From Palaemon carinicauda (taxonomy: Eukaryota; Arthropoda; Malacostraca; Decapoda; Palaemonidae): a stretch of DNA of 64,000 nucleotides. The stretch is from contig NC_090744.1 in assembly GCF_036898095.1 (NCBI RefSeq), forward strand, positions 11,468,713-11,532,712, in the 5' to 3' direction. The notes under the pieces are model-generated. The model had not been told where the DNA came from, did not search any database, and saw only the letters and a list, made by a program, of their open reading frames with translations. Each line of letters begins with the position of its first letter. Position 1 is the stretch's first letter. Both the position numbers and the translations under genes were made by a program. Shown here in pieces: positions 1 through 13,309 of this stretch.

Positions 1-373
<373 letters not shown>

Positions 374-964
374 CAACTTGTGTCAGCACTTAATGGTTAT
401 GAAAAAAAAATTGCTTGGCAAACCCAATTTTATTTCTGTGTTGTTAATGAATCCCACGTTTAATGTATTATCCTATGAACCTTTTTATTCATAGCAATAG
501 GAATATTAATAGCATTACCTATAAAATTCATGGATAATAAGTAAGCAAAACTACATAGATTTTGCTTATTCGTCTGTTGGGTTTCCCAGAAATATATATG
601 TATAAAGAAAATGACTTTCCAAATCGTTAGGAATCACATTTTTACAAATTAATTTCTATACATAATTTTTGGTGCATTTTGCAATACGTTACTGAAGATT
701 TAACCTTTTTTTTTATTACCTAGTTATTAAATCAATATTCTTAGTGATTTTTACGTCATTGTTTTTATTGTAATAGAATTTCTTAGTGATTTAAACATAC
801 GACTGTAGTTTTTATGTTGAATTTTGTACAAATTTAATTAAATATTTTTATAGTCTTATGAACGAAGTTGAGTTTGATAATTTATGAGAAATTTGGAAGA
901 TAATTCCGTTGGAACTTTGGTCTTATAGTGTCCCCCTTTCCCCCCTAGAGTTGTAACTTGACTA
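374..964. other. AT-rich sequence with no recognisable gene
   Basis: No exon-like frame, RNA gene or known repeat was recognised. It is AT-rich single-copy-looking DNA between two microsatellites. Confidence 0.5.

Positions 965-1006
<42 letters not shown>
965..1006. repeat. (ATA)n trinucleotide microsatellite
   Basis: About 14 copies of a TAA/ATA unit. Other trinucleotide tracts in the window are LINE 3' tails, but no LINE sequence was recognised beside this one. Confidence 0.95.
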
Positions 1007-1429
1007 TGCACTTAAACGTAAAAATGTGCAATTTTTCGATAGATTTGTGAAAATGTGGTTCTGAAATATTTTTTATTGAAATATACGAAGAACCATTATA
1101 TGCGAACCTTTTTTTTAATGTCTTCTCTTGATTTGGTGGATTTATTGCCAAAGAGGTGTCGTCTCTCTCTAACTCATTTGGAAGTATTCAGACGTTAACT
1201 ACCGGGTTTTGCTCGTTAAAATAGTGTACATCCCACCCTTGGAGACATTGAGTTTCTCATATAATGCTTGATATCAGTTTTCTTATGTAAAAATAAGATT
1301 TTCCTTCCGCTCAGATGACTTCTGGGCACCACTAGGGAATATTCCAGCTTGGATCCGACGGCTATAATCTGTTTAATTGAAAAATATGTTGAAAACAGAA
1401 AACTCAAAGTGGTCCTTTTAATTCCACAG

Positions 1430-1730
1430 TAAATGGTTAGACTAGGGTTCGAGTCCCACTCAAGCGCGTTAGTTCCTTTGGTCGCTGCAATCTCACCATC
1501 CTTTTAAGCTAAGGATGGCGGCTTGGGGGAGCCTATAGGTCTATCTACTGAGTCATCAGCAGCCATTGCCTGGCCCTCCTTGGTCCTTGATTGGGTTGAG
1601 AGTGGGCCGGGGTGCTGTTCATATGTATATATGGTCAGTCTCTAGGGCATTGTCTTGCTCGATAGGGCAATGTCTCTGTCCATTGCCTCTTGCCATTCAT
1701 GAGTGACCTTTAAGCCTTTAAACCTTTAAT
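1430..1730 (+). mobile_element. tRNA-derived SINE, copy 1 (5' part eroded)
   Basis: A perfect RNA polymerase III B box of the GGTTCGAGTCC type lies near 1446. It is followed by the body shared with copies near 4.9, 8.1, 10.6 (minus), 11.0, 14.1 (minus) and 24.0 kb: a 'ctgcaacctcaccatcc' block, a 'cctataggtctat' block, and the 3' end with 'tgccattcatgagtgacctttaa'. The A-box half of the tRNA head is not recognisable here. The family was identified from the seven copies inside this window. Confidence 0.85.
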
Positions 1731-1779
1731 ATAGTTTGTGAATATGCCGTATTTCATCGTTGCCCGTATGCTAGACATT

Positions 1780-1794
1780 GGGGGGGGGGGGGGG
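1780..1794. repeat. poly(G) tract of 15
   Basis: Fifteen consecutive G residues directly downstream of SINE copy 1. A run this long is prone to length error in assemblies. Confidence 0.9.
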
Positions 1795-2117
1795 TTTAAT
1801 GAGAAGCCTAGTGTGGACCTCGTTAAATGAAGCAAGACGTATGTACGTAAAATTGAATTGTATTATTATAGATGTTCGTTTGTTCGTAGAAGTTTCTTGG
1901 AAACGCTATCATTGTTACGATTAATTCAGGAATATTCTCAATGGATTTTCCGCAGTTTACCTATGTGACGAAATAGTGACGTAATGATGACGTCACACAT
2001 GAAATTTTTTTAGTCACATTGTTAGTCGACCAGTCAGGTCATTGTGGACTAGTACATTTCCACAAAAGGTACTAAAGAGGGCAGTTTAATCTTTTTCGAA
2101 ATTATCTCATTTCGTGT

Positions 2118-2134
2118 GTGTATATATATATATG

Positions 2135-2221
<87 letters not shown>

Positions 2222-2240
2222 GTGTGTATATATATATATT
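2118..2240. repeat. (TA)n/(TG)n compound microsatellite
   Basis: Alternating TA interrupted by two TG runs. Confidence 0.95.
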
Positions 2241-2762
2241 CATAAATGATAACCTTTATTTCCTAATAAAACTAAAAGCTTTTATATGTGTCTGTAACTC
2301 CTTCAAGTGTCGTGTTATGTTAATCACCTCTTCCACTCCGGGGTCTCTGAGGCGTTGGGGGGAGGAGGGGGGTGGTTGTTACCTGGTGTTTCCTTGACCG
2401 GGGAGGGGTGTAGACGTTGTTCCTTAATGTTTCAAGTGCCGCACAACGTTTTTCCTATTTATACAAAATATGTATTCTTGTTTTTCCAAAATATATGTCA
2501 TAAATCGTAAGAACTGATTTTTTCGTATATTTGATTTATATTTTCGTTTAGTATGATTATTTTTAGTATATTTCATTTTGTTAAATTATCTTGAAAAGGG
2601 AATGAGCGGTTGAAATCACGGATATTATTATTGTCTTTGCTTAGGTCTAAAGCTACTTGAGTTACTCCATGGAGAATAGTGCATTCAGTACACCTCACAC
2701 AATGCACTGTAGGCATTACTTGACAGTCTTCCCGGTTTGCTGTTAAGGTTTTCTAAATAACT
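2241..2762. other. Intergenic or intronic sequence, no gene seen
   Basis: No convincing exon. The piece at about 2,645-2,745 resembles, from memory only, a repeat common in decapod genomes. No second copy exists in this window, so it is not called as a repeat. Confidence 0.4.
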
Positions 2763-4930
<2,168 letters not shown>

Positions 4931-4934
4931 TAAC

Positions 4935-5395
4935 TAGGGTGTTGTTGGCCTATGCGGTGACGTCCCTGACTGGTGTTCCCCGGACTGGGGTTCGAGTTCC
5001 GCTCAAACTAGTTAAGGCCAGTTTACACGAGGATAGTTCACTGGCGCCAGTAACTAGCGGCAAGTAAACTTTCCAGGATAGTAAGCCTTTGCACAGGGAT
5101 AGTTTGCTGACGTCAGTAAACTGGCGCCAGTAAACTGTCCCCGAGTAAACGGGCCTTTAGTTCCTTTGGTCTTTGCAACCTCACCATACTTGTGAGCTAA
5201 GAAATGGGGATTTGAGGGAGCCTATACGTCTATCTGCCAAGTTATCAGCATCCATTGCCTGGCCTTCCTAGGTCCTAGCTTGGATGGAGAGGGTCTTGGG
5301 TGCTGATCCTATATAGGGCATTGTCCTGCTTGATAGGTCAATATCACTGTCCCTTGCCTCTGCCATTCACGAGTGACCTTTAAACCTTTTGTAAA
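4935..5395 (+). mobile_element. tRNA-derived SINE, copy 2, split by a MITE
   Basis: This copy keeps an A-box-like stretch near 4,945-4,965 and a B box (GGTTCGAGTTCC) near 4,989. The body matches the other copies but is interrupted at 5,015-5,156 by a small inverted-repeat element. The 3' end reads through the conserved 'ctctgccattcacgagtgacctttaaacc' region. Confidence 0.88.
5015..5156. mobile_element. 142-bp MITE, PIF/Harbinger-like, inside a SINE
   Basis: The ends are imperfect terminal inverted repeats: AGGCCAGTTTACACGAGGAT at the left against AGGCCCGTTTACTCGGGGAC in the reverse complement of the right. The similarity runs on for about 37 bp with about 5 mismatches. It is flanked by TTA at 5,012-5,014 and 5,157-5,159. 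Removing the element and one TTA gives the uninterrupted SINE sequence seen at copies 1 and 8.1 kb ('gttagttcctttgg'). A 3-bp TTA duplication is typical of PIF/Harbinger elements. There is no coding capacity. Confidence 0.8.
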
Positions 5396-5831
5396 CAATG
5401 GAGGGAATGGGGGTCAAAGCATATACTTTTCAGGTTGATCGTTTTTTTTTCTTAACGCGTGATAAGTTCTAAATCTGAGATTGCTCGACAATCATTTTCT
5501 GTTTTTGAGAGCATTACAGTCTAGTTTTTAATTGTAGATGTTGGTAAAGAAAGAAACGGAGACATTAGCCTACCAGTGCCTGGTTCTAGGTCTATATTCC
5601 TTTTTAAAGCCAGTGATGAAATTAGAAGACCGTATTTTCGTAAAATCTAATCAATATTTTACTGGAAAATTATAGTACTAGGTTCCAGTTACATATTCTG
5701 ATTTGATTCGGGAGAAAAAAAATGCGAATTTTCTTACAGTTTGAAGGTTGCGAAAACTGTTGGTGGCGATGAAATGTCGTAAAAGATGGTTAGATTACCT
5801 TCGCCAACTAGTTACTCCCAAAACTAACTAA

Positions 5832-5833
<2 letters not shown>

Positions 5834-5888
<55 letters not shown>
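5834..5888. repeat. (TC)n microsatellite
   Basis: Pure CT dinucleotide tract. Confidence 0.97.
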
Positions 5889-5890
<2 letters not shown>

Positions 5891-5959
5891 GGAGGCAATC
5901 AAATGTAGACTACAACTACCTCTTCACACTTAGCAAAAATCACTCCTGAAGTACCGGAT

Positions 5960-6180
5960 TCAAACTGGAATTGAATAGATGCAACACCGCCTAATGTGGT
6001 AATTTCTTTACATATAAAATAACAACTACATGGAATAGACTTCCAGTGGATGTAGTAAACAGTAACACGGTAAACGAGTTCAATAATCAGTTAGACAAGA
6101 TCATAAAAACTTTCTAAAAGTTTAAACTAAATCGCTCCACCCAAGAGCAAATGGAGTCTCCGCGGATGGACTAAAAAAAG
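5960..6180 (+). pseudogene. LINE ORF2 C-terminal remnant
   Basis: In the plus-strand frame around 6,020-6,115 the translation contains T-W-N-R-L-P followed by V-V-N-S and a leucine/lysine-rich end. This is the usual C-terminal pattern (WNxLP...VV....v..FK..LD) of CR1/Jockey-group reverse-transcriptase proteins. The frame is short and interrupted by stops. The family assignment rests on this motif only. Confidence 0.4.
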
Positions 6181-6211
6181 TCTTTGAGACATCCAAAATC
6201 TTTGTAACACA

Positions 6212-6213
<2 letters not shown>

Positions 6214-6289
<76 letters not shown>
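6214..6289. repeat. (TC)n microsatellite
   Basis: Pure CT tract of 76 bp; the Arg-Glu frames on the other strand are artefacts. Confidence 0.97.
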
Positions 6290-6294
<5 letters not shown>

Positions 6295-6402
6295 AACAAA
6301 TATCTTGTTAGTAAACTTGATACGTTCATGGGTGGGTCTCCCGCTGAGGCCTGCACTCTGTTTTTCTAGTTTAATTCGGTTTGGTAGGTACCTACCTTGA
6401 CG

Positions 6403-6404
6403 CT

Positions 6405-6454
<50 letters not shown>
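6403..6454. repeat. (TC)n microsatellite with one interruption
   Basis: CT dinucleotides with a single CC step near 6,423. Confidence 0.97.
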
Positions 6455-6457
<3 letters not shown>

Positions 6458-6981
6458 AATTCTTTGAAGGTAGTAACCATATAATCATTTGAAGCATTCT
6501 GACGTGTATAGGATCCATAGATTGTATTCCCAGAAACAGATGATTTACAGGTTTTAAGATTAAGTCGTCCTTATGTCAGCTCATGCAATTAAACAAGTAT
6601 TTGGTGGAATAAGAGGCTTAGATTAGATACTTAGGGACGCTATACCAACAAGATATTGAAATTCAATTTATAGTGAAGCAGGAAATTGCCGTGAAAAAAA
6701 AAATTAGTCAAAACAAGGCGTTTTTTAACTTATTTATTTTTAGAAAATATTCTTGGGATTACTTTCATTGAAATTATTTGTTTCGTTTTAAATAGCAATA
6801 TTATTTCTTCATATTCCATTAGTGGACAGGTGTAAACACCTCACTAGTTAATTATTGACTAAACTCTTACGGCAAGTGGGTGGTGGTGTCCTTCGTCTTT
6901 TTTTCGACTTGTCGAACAAAATGGTTTCCTCCATATTTGTTCTTTACGAAGTCGGCCTGATCCATTTGTCTGTGAATTTTT

Positions 6982-7234
6982 TTACCTCCGCCAACGAAGT
7001 TAGGAGGAGGTTATGTTTTCGCCCCTGTTTGTGTGTTTGTTTGTGAACAACTTTCTGACCACAATTTTACTCATAGAGTAGTGAAACTTTCAGGGATTAA
7101 TTGTTATATTGTGACGTTGAAGTGATTCCATTTTGAAAGTCGTAGGTCAAAAGTCAGGGTCAAGGTTGAGCAAAAGATCGAGAAATAAGCTGCCGTGGCG
7201 GACGTCTGCACTCTACTGAGTGCCCCTCTAGTTT
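6982..7234 (+). mobile_element. Dispersed repeat with CTCCGCCA-type ends, copy A
   Basis: It begins TTACCTCCGCCAACGAAGTT and ends near GCTGCCGTGGCGGACGTCTG, so the ends carry a short inverted CTCCGCCA / TGGCGGA motif. The interior is shared with a plus-strand copy at 9,505-9,765 and a minus-strand copy at about 7,780-7,969: 'gaacaactttctg', 'cacaattttactca', and repeated GGTCAA motifs. No coding capacity. It looks like a non-autonomous element; its superfamily was not determined. Confidence 0.65.
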
Positions 7235-7779
7235 GTAAACAAGTTCTTAATCTAAAAATATGAAGTTTTATATAGTGTTAAACACACTTAACAGTTCGTT
7301 TAGTATAAAAGTAAAAAATTGAATTCGTTTGCATGAATTAATTTTGTTACTAATGTTTCATGGGGACATTTCCAGCGACAATATAATTTTGATGATACAA
7401 TAGTGGTTATTAACGATCAACATGGCTGCGTAAGGCCTCAATATTGTCTTTAATATTTTGTGGACTAAGCAACATGGATCGAAGGCCTGACTATAGTTTT
7501 ATGTGTACTTCAATTACTCCTTAAAACTAGTTTAATTCTATGTCAAATTTGTGGCCTTCGTATATAGTAACGTTCATAGAAATGTTTGCTACTTAATATA
7601 AAGATATTTTCTATGAATGGAAATTTGTTGTTTATATTGGTTTATATTATGTTCGACTTTGTTCGACCTTAACATGTATTAATTGGCGTGGATTTTCATA
7701 CACTCAAATATGAACCAAGTTTGAAGTCTCTGTGACAATGAGGTCCAAACTTATGGCTGATTACGTAAATAGGACATTT

Positions 7780-7969
7780 TGCTTGACCTTAGCCTTTGAC
7801 CTTAATCTACCAAGAATTAATCATTTCCAGCTCTCTAATTAACAGTTATTCCTTGCAATTTTCATTACTCTACGATTAAAATTGTCGCCAGGAAGCTGTT
7901 CACAAACAAACACGCACATAAGCAGAGCATAAAACATAACATCCTTTCAACTTCGTTGGCGAAGGTAAT
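7780..7969 (-). mobile_element. Dispersed repeat with CTCCGCCA-type ends, copy B
   Basis: This is a reverse-complement copy of the family at 6,982 and 9,505. It keeps the 'ttcgttggcgaagg' end, the 'gttcacaaacaaac' block and the 'aaaattgtcgccaggaag' block. The far end is degraded. Confidence 0.6.
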
Positions 7970-8114
7970 AACCAATAACTAAAATAATTTGGACTTTATT
8001 AAGGTTGGTCATAAAGGACCAGTGTTTCTGTTGAGTTTTAGCCCTGAAAGACTTAGTTCAGATTTTATAACAATTATCATTTCAGTCTAACTTGACGTAT
8101 AAATGAATTGGATG

Positions 8115-8458
8115 TTCACATTTGCCAATGTAATGTCCTTGCCTGGTGATTACCAGACTGGGGATCGAGTCCCGCTCAAAATCGTTAGTTCCTTTGGTCG
8201 CTGCAACCTCACTATCCTTGTGATCTAAGGATGGGGGTTTGGGGGAGCCTTTAGGTCTATCTGCAAAGTCATCAGCAGCTATTGCCTGGCCTCCCTAGTC
8301 CCAGCTTGGATGGAGAGGGGGCTTGGGCGCTGATCATATGTGTATATGTTCATTCTCTAGGGCATTGTCCTGCTTGCTAGAGCAATGTTACTGTCACTGT
8401 CCCTTGCCTCTGCCATTCATGACCTGCCTTTAGACCTTTAGGCCTTTGAACTGTTCGT
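8115..8458 (+). mobile_element. tRNA-derived SINE, copy 3
   Basis: A B-box-like GGATCGAGTCCCG lies near 8,162, followed by the full SINE body and 3' end (tgccattcatgac, cctttagacc). It lacks the MITE of copy 2 and so serves as an empty-site comparison. Confidence 0.85.
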
Positions 8459-9504
8459 ACCTAAGCACTGGTTCCACATCTGTGTAATATGGGTAGTGAT
8501 ATCATGTACTAATGTTAATCTTTATTTGAAATTAATCTTTAGGAACTAAATTCTAAAGTTCATGTTTATGTTAAATCATGTTTGTGTATCCAAGTGTCGT
8601 AGGTAATCTTAGATGTGTTTTTCATATAGTAATAAGCGCGTTTTTTTTTTCCCTAAAACAGTCATGGAGTGTCTTGTTACCTCCGCCAAGGATATTATAA
8701 AATCGAGTCAGTTTATTTATTTATTTGTGTGTCTGTCTGTGGACAGGATTACGTCAAAACTACTCGACGGATTTTGACGAAATTTCCACCACAGTTAAAT
8801 CTTAGACCATGGGTGACTCCATTAACCTTTGGCAGAGGTCAGAAATATGGTTGCTTTTTTTTTTGTGGTTCAGAATCTGGTTGGAAGTCAAGCCTGTACT
8901 GACGACTGTTAATGACCTCTCGTACAGTTTACTTTTACTTTAAGGGCTGCTTTTCGGGTCATAAACTTCAGGGGAACCCTTCTCTCTTCAGGACTTTCCG
9001 TAATTCATTTTTATCGTTTACATTCCAAGCCATTCAGCATTTCACACGGCATATTGCTCGTTTATTGTCAATTCCACATTATCGAAGCAATTCAAGAACA
9101 AAGTCTTCAGTTACCTCTGCCTTAATAATATCTTCAATCCTTTGGATGTCTAGAGGGACTTTATTGATGTCTAGAGGGACTTTATTGTGTGGTCTTGAGG
9201 CCGTATATTTGAAAGCTCTAGAACCTATTACAGTTGACAGTGTATCTTTATTCCAATAATGTAAAACCATCCGTAACTATTCTCGTGTCGACACGAGTTG
9301 TTGGCTGCGCAATATGTAGCAAATTTCGTAGATATTTTGGACGTCCGGTTTTTTTATAACTTAATGGATTATTTTACATATGGTAAAGAAAATTCTTGCT
9401 TTAATAGGCATCCGATGTAAATCGATTAGTATTGGAGTGATCAATTTAAGGACTATGTTTTTATAAATCAATTGAGCTGTTTTGCTGAACTTTATCTTTG
9501 TCTT
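8459..9504. other. No gene recognised; possible repeat fragment
   Basis: Around 8,678-8,850 the sequence starts with 'acctccgccaa' but then differs from the CTCCGCCA family, so it may belong to another dispersed repeat. A 21-bp unit (gatgtctagagggactttatt) is tandemly doubled at 9,146-9,187. No exon or RNA gene was seen. Confidence 0.4.
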
Positions 9505-9765
9505 ATTACCTCTGCCAACGAAGATGGGAGAAGGATATGTTTTCACCCGTTTGTCTGTCTGTGTGTGAACAACTTTCTGGCCACAATTTTACTCAGAGTA
9601 GTGTAACTTACAGGAATTAATTGTATATTGAAAAGTGGAAGTGATTCACAAATGGAAGTCTTAGGTCAAAGGTGAAGGGTGACCGAAAAAAAATACTCCA
9701 GACTATTTAAATTGATTCTGGGAAAATCAAGTTGGTTTAGAGAAAGAAGCTGCCGTGGTGGAGGT
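9505..9765 (+). mobile_element. Dispersed repeat with CTCCGCCA-type ends, copy D
   Basis: It begins TTACCTCTGCCAACGAAGAT and ends GCTGCCGTGGTGGAGGTCTG. Its internal blocks are shared with copy A, including the central 'gaacaactttctggccaca' and 'gtggaagtgatt' stretches. Confidence 0.65.
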
Positions 9766-10180
9766 CTGCACACAGCCCCATCCGGGTGGGTAACTTAGTC
9801 TCAGAGTTAGAAGTTTGCTATTTGCTGGCCAGCTCTCTCAATGGGAAAGTCGTTTTGGCTTCGTAAGGGAAACTTATTCTATTTCACTAGGATTGACGTT
9901 TTCCAGTTTTTGCAGACGGTATTAAAATGTATTTTGTCTTGTGTAATGTATGGAATTATTAATTTTCCCGTTGTAATTTAGCTCCAAACTTAAGATTTCC
10001 AGCGAGTTTGTCGAAATTGAAGCCTTCAAACTATGCTTCCCCTTCAACCTCAAATGCTGGATTGAGACCAAGATTTGCTTACATTCTTGTTACTTACTGG
10101 TGTTACTTGTGAGTAGTCTTCAAGGCCCAACTCCATTGCTGGTACAGCGCTCCGTGGGGCCTCCCTCGTACATATTTCAG

Positions 10181-10432
10181 TTAACATCTGTATTCTTGTC
10201 TGATGCACTTTTCATTCGAGTCGTACCATTCAGTGAATAAGTCGGTTTCTAATTTCTTCTTAAAACTCTGCAGAATTTCACTGTTCTTGGGATTTCCAGG
10301 CAGCTTATTATAGATTCTTGTTGCGCAAGATACAAACGCTCTAAAACCGATATTTAAATTGCATCTCGGCTCATTCAATCTATGACGATCTAAGCAGTGT
10401 CTTAGTCTTAGACTTGTCAATGTGAAAGCCAT
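10181..10432 (-). pseudogene. LINE ORF2 C-terminal fragment
   Basis: An 83-residue minus-strand frame contains R-L-R-H near the start, then N-x-G-F-R-A-F-V, a Y-N-K-L-P motif and a terminal F-K-K-K-L-E-T. This is the standard C-terminal tail of LINE reverse-transcriptase proteins (R..Y.....WN.LP......FK..L). No reverse-transcriptase core is present, so it is a 5'-truncated copy. It differs from the LINE family at 13.5 and 23 kb. Confidence 0.5.
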
Positions 10433-10639
10433 TTGATAATTTATTTATGTAATTTGGTTTTCATAAGATATATCTTGGAAATACTTCTTGCCTTTACTGG
10501 TTGCCAATGTAGATCAATTAATAGTTTTATTGCTACGTTGACATGACTGTTCAGGGCTAGAAAAAATTGTTCATCTAGATGTTTACAAGACAGCGTCATC
10601 AATATCACTCTAATGACCTTATTTGTTTAGTGGCTTAAA

Positions 10640-10920
10640 AGTTTAAAGGTCGCTCATGAATGGTAGAGGCAAGGGGCAGTGACATTGCCCTATCAAGCAA
10701 GAAAATGCCCAAACCCCCTTTCCACCCAAGCTTGGACCAAGGAGGGCCAGGCAGTGGCTGCTGATGTCTCAGCAGGTAGACCTATAGGGTCCCTCAAACA
10801 CCCATCCTTAGCTTACAAGGATGGTGAGGTTGCAGCAACCAAAGAAACTAATGAGTTTGAGTGGGATTCTTAAGCCCAGGCTGGCGTTCATCAGTCAGGG
10901 ACGTTACCAATAAGACCACC
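10640..10920 (-). mobile_element. tRNA-derived SINE, copy 4
   Basis: Full-length copy in reverse orientation. The 3' end lies at the low coordinates ('gctcatgaatggtagaggcaa') and the tRNA-like head at 10,850-10,915 retains the A-box region ('gtaacgtccctgactg' read on minus). The B box is mutated. Confidence 0.85.
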
Positions 10921-11024
10921 ACAACCTTTGTTTACAAAGAGCTACGAGAGATAATCATATTAGGAATAATGTGATCAGTCCAATCCTATACCTTGGATTC
11001 TGGTAACCTATTGGAAACGTTCCT

Positions 11025-11290
11025 GTCTGGCAATTTGCTGGACTGGCGGTTCGAAATCCGTCAAGCTTGATAGCTTCTAGTAGTGTCTGCAACCTCACCA
11101 TCCCTGTGAGCCAAGGATGGGGGATTTGAGGGAGCCTGAAGGTCTACTTACCGAGTCATCAGCAGCCATTGCTGGCCTTCCCTGGTCCTAGTTTTCACTG
11201 ATCATATGTATACGAGTATATGGTCAGTCTCTAAGGTACTGTTCCTGTCCCTTGCCTCTGCCATTCATGAGTGGCCTTTTAACTCTATAC
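11025..11290 (+). mobile_element. tRNA-derived SINE, copy 5
   Basis: A B-box-like GGTTCGAAATCC lies near 11,049, followed by the conserved body and the 3' end 'ctctgccattcatgagtgg'. It lies close to copy 4 in opposite orientation, so the two form a loose inverted pair. Confidence 0.85.
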
Positions 11291-11574
11291 TTATCTGGGG
11301 AATTCCCAAGCTGCTGTAGGGCACTGAACGGCCTTCCAGGACCCAGTGCCAGGCATTAAGACCAAATCAATGAATCCAGTCTATTCCCATTTTGTATATA
11401 TTTATATTATTGGTTTATCATAATCTTCCGAGTCATGGAGTTAGTTCAATCTATTTGGGGATGATACACAATTTTACTTTAGGATTGAAAGACATTGAGA
11501 TCACAACTAGAAATTAAACTCCCTTCTCACTATTGTAAATTAATAAGTGAATGAATGACATTCAAACATCATCA

Positions 11575-11885
11575 GCATCATCATCCTCATCTCCTCCTAC
11601 GCATATTGACGCAAAAGTTCTCGGTCAGAATTCGCCAGCTGTCTCTATCTTGAGCTTTTAAATCAATACTTCGCCATTCATCAGCTCCTACTTCACGCTT
11701 CATAGTCCTGAGCCATATGAGCCTGGGTCTTCCAACTCGTCTAAAGCCTTGTGGAGCTCAGTTGAAAGTTTGGTGAACTAATCTCTCTTTGGGAGTGCGA
11801 AGAGCATGCCCAAACCATCTCCATCTACCCCTCATCATGATCTCATCCACATATGACATTCGAGTAATCTCTTATAGTTTCATTT
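11575..11885 (-). pseudogene. RTE-like LINE C-terminal fragment, inverted partner
   Basis: The minus strand encodes the same protein stretch as the plus-strand fragment at 12,280-12,570: a G-R-W-R-W-F-G-H motif, then a Gly-Arg-rich stretch, then W-R near the end. It is broken by stops. The two fragments face each other across about 400 bp. Confidence 0.6.
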
Positions 11886-12063
11886 CCAATTCTGACATTT
11901 AAGCAATTCAAACAAAAATCAAATTAAACTTTATTTATGGTGATGAGGATGAAAAATAAATGAAAATTGACTACAATTTAGTCCTGATGAGGATTAGAGT
12001 TTGTATGAATCAATGGATATATCATCTTTGAAACATTACTTCTGTAAAGAAATATTTAGATGA

Positions 12064-12567
12064 ATGTTCCCTTGGGTTAATGAGATTAATCGTGTTATTA
12101 CTGGAAGTGACGAATCCTGCTATATCTTACTTAGCTCGAAGTACAGTTTGGAAAGTTGCAAAATGAAGAGGGTAGCAAAAGTATCATGGTATGACAATAA
12201 AACAATCTCCAACAGATTTAGTAGATTTGAGAACAAAGTCCTCAAAAGGTTATTGGTAGTTAAATGGCAGGACAGGATTAGAAATGAAACTATTATAGAA
12301 ATTACTCGAGTGCCATATGTGGGTGAGATCAAGATGAGGGGTAGATGGAGATGGTTTGGGCATACTCTTCGCACTCTCCAAGAGAGATTAGTTCACCAAA
12401 CTTTCAACTTGACTCCACAAAGCACTAGAAGAGTTGGAAGACAAAGTCATACATGGCTGAGAACTATAAAGTGTGAAGATGGAGATGACGAGTGGAGAAT
12501 TATTGATTTAAAAGCTCATAATAGGGACGACTGGCGAAATCTAAGAGAGGCCCTTTTGTGTCAATAA
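12064..12567 (+). pseudogene. RTE-like LINE ORF2 C-terminal fragment
   Basis: A 167-residue frame. The region from about residue 78 onward has the R-G-R-W-R-W-F-G-H-T-L-R motif, then V-G-R-Q-x-x-x-W-L-R-T and a D-D-W-R end. This is the C-terminal pattern of RTE-type non-LTR retrotransposon proteins (WxGHxxR...GRPxxxW...DRxxWR). The reverse-transcriptase core is absent. The first 75 residues look like non-element sequence that happens to be open, so the start shown is not a true one. Confidence 0.55.
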
Positions 12568-12569
12568 TG

Positions 12570-13224
12570 GTAGGAGGAGATGAGATGAGGAGGAAAACCC
12601 ATTAGCTGATTGAGCTAACTGGATGCCTAGTAAGGCAACATTTTTCTATGCCAACAAATCGTGTCAACACAAGAAACTGAGGACTATTTTTAATGTTATA
12701 ATTGGTAGAATTTGGCAATTAGAACAGTCCTCGGCATATTTCAGATGCTTAAAGAATGTACTGTACACGATAAAAAAATTGCTTGGGCTCCTAAGTGGCT
12801 GATTTGGTTTAGGTTTTAAAGAATTGTATTACTGTTTCATAATCATTTGTACCATAGCCTCTGTACCTTGGTCTTCCACTGTCATTCAGTTGGAGAGAAA
12901 GGAGGTACAAACTGGGTTTCCATCTTTATGGGTCTTAACATTACCATAGAGGTAACCAAGACCGTAGTTGGTGGTGATGGGAAGCAGATGGATCGTGTTG
13001 CTTGCAGTGTTCCTAGCTTCGATGCTTTCATCATCATTCATCCTCGTGTAGTCTGTAGGGTTAGGGGTGAGCAGGCGAAACTTGCTGTTATGGGAAAGGA
13101 TTACATCTAGATTGCTGTGGTAGTCATCTAGGAAAATGAAGCTGAATGTGACTTCTTATCGGTTTGACAGATGGTAATGCTCTCTTGGGCCTAAGTTTTT
13201 TGGCTGTTTTTTTTTTCCGGGTAA
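12570..13224. other. No gene recognised
   Basis: No exon-like signal. A stretch of about 40 bp at 12,850-12,890 matches in reverse the 'gaccatggtacagaggctatgg' part of the repeat at 62.9 kb, so a repeat remnant is present. Confidence 0.4.
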
Positions 13225-13232
13225 CAATACTG

Positions 13233-13309
<77 letters not shown>

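Noticed and set aside
1430..1500. A functional tRNA gene
   Set aside because: A B box is present, but there is no complete cloverleaf and the sequence continues into a repeated SINE body shared by seven loci.
8912..9259. A 115-residue plus-strand frame as a gene
   Set aside because: No motif or splice context, an internal 21-bp tandem duplication, and an overlapping frame on the other strand of similar quality.
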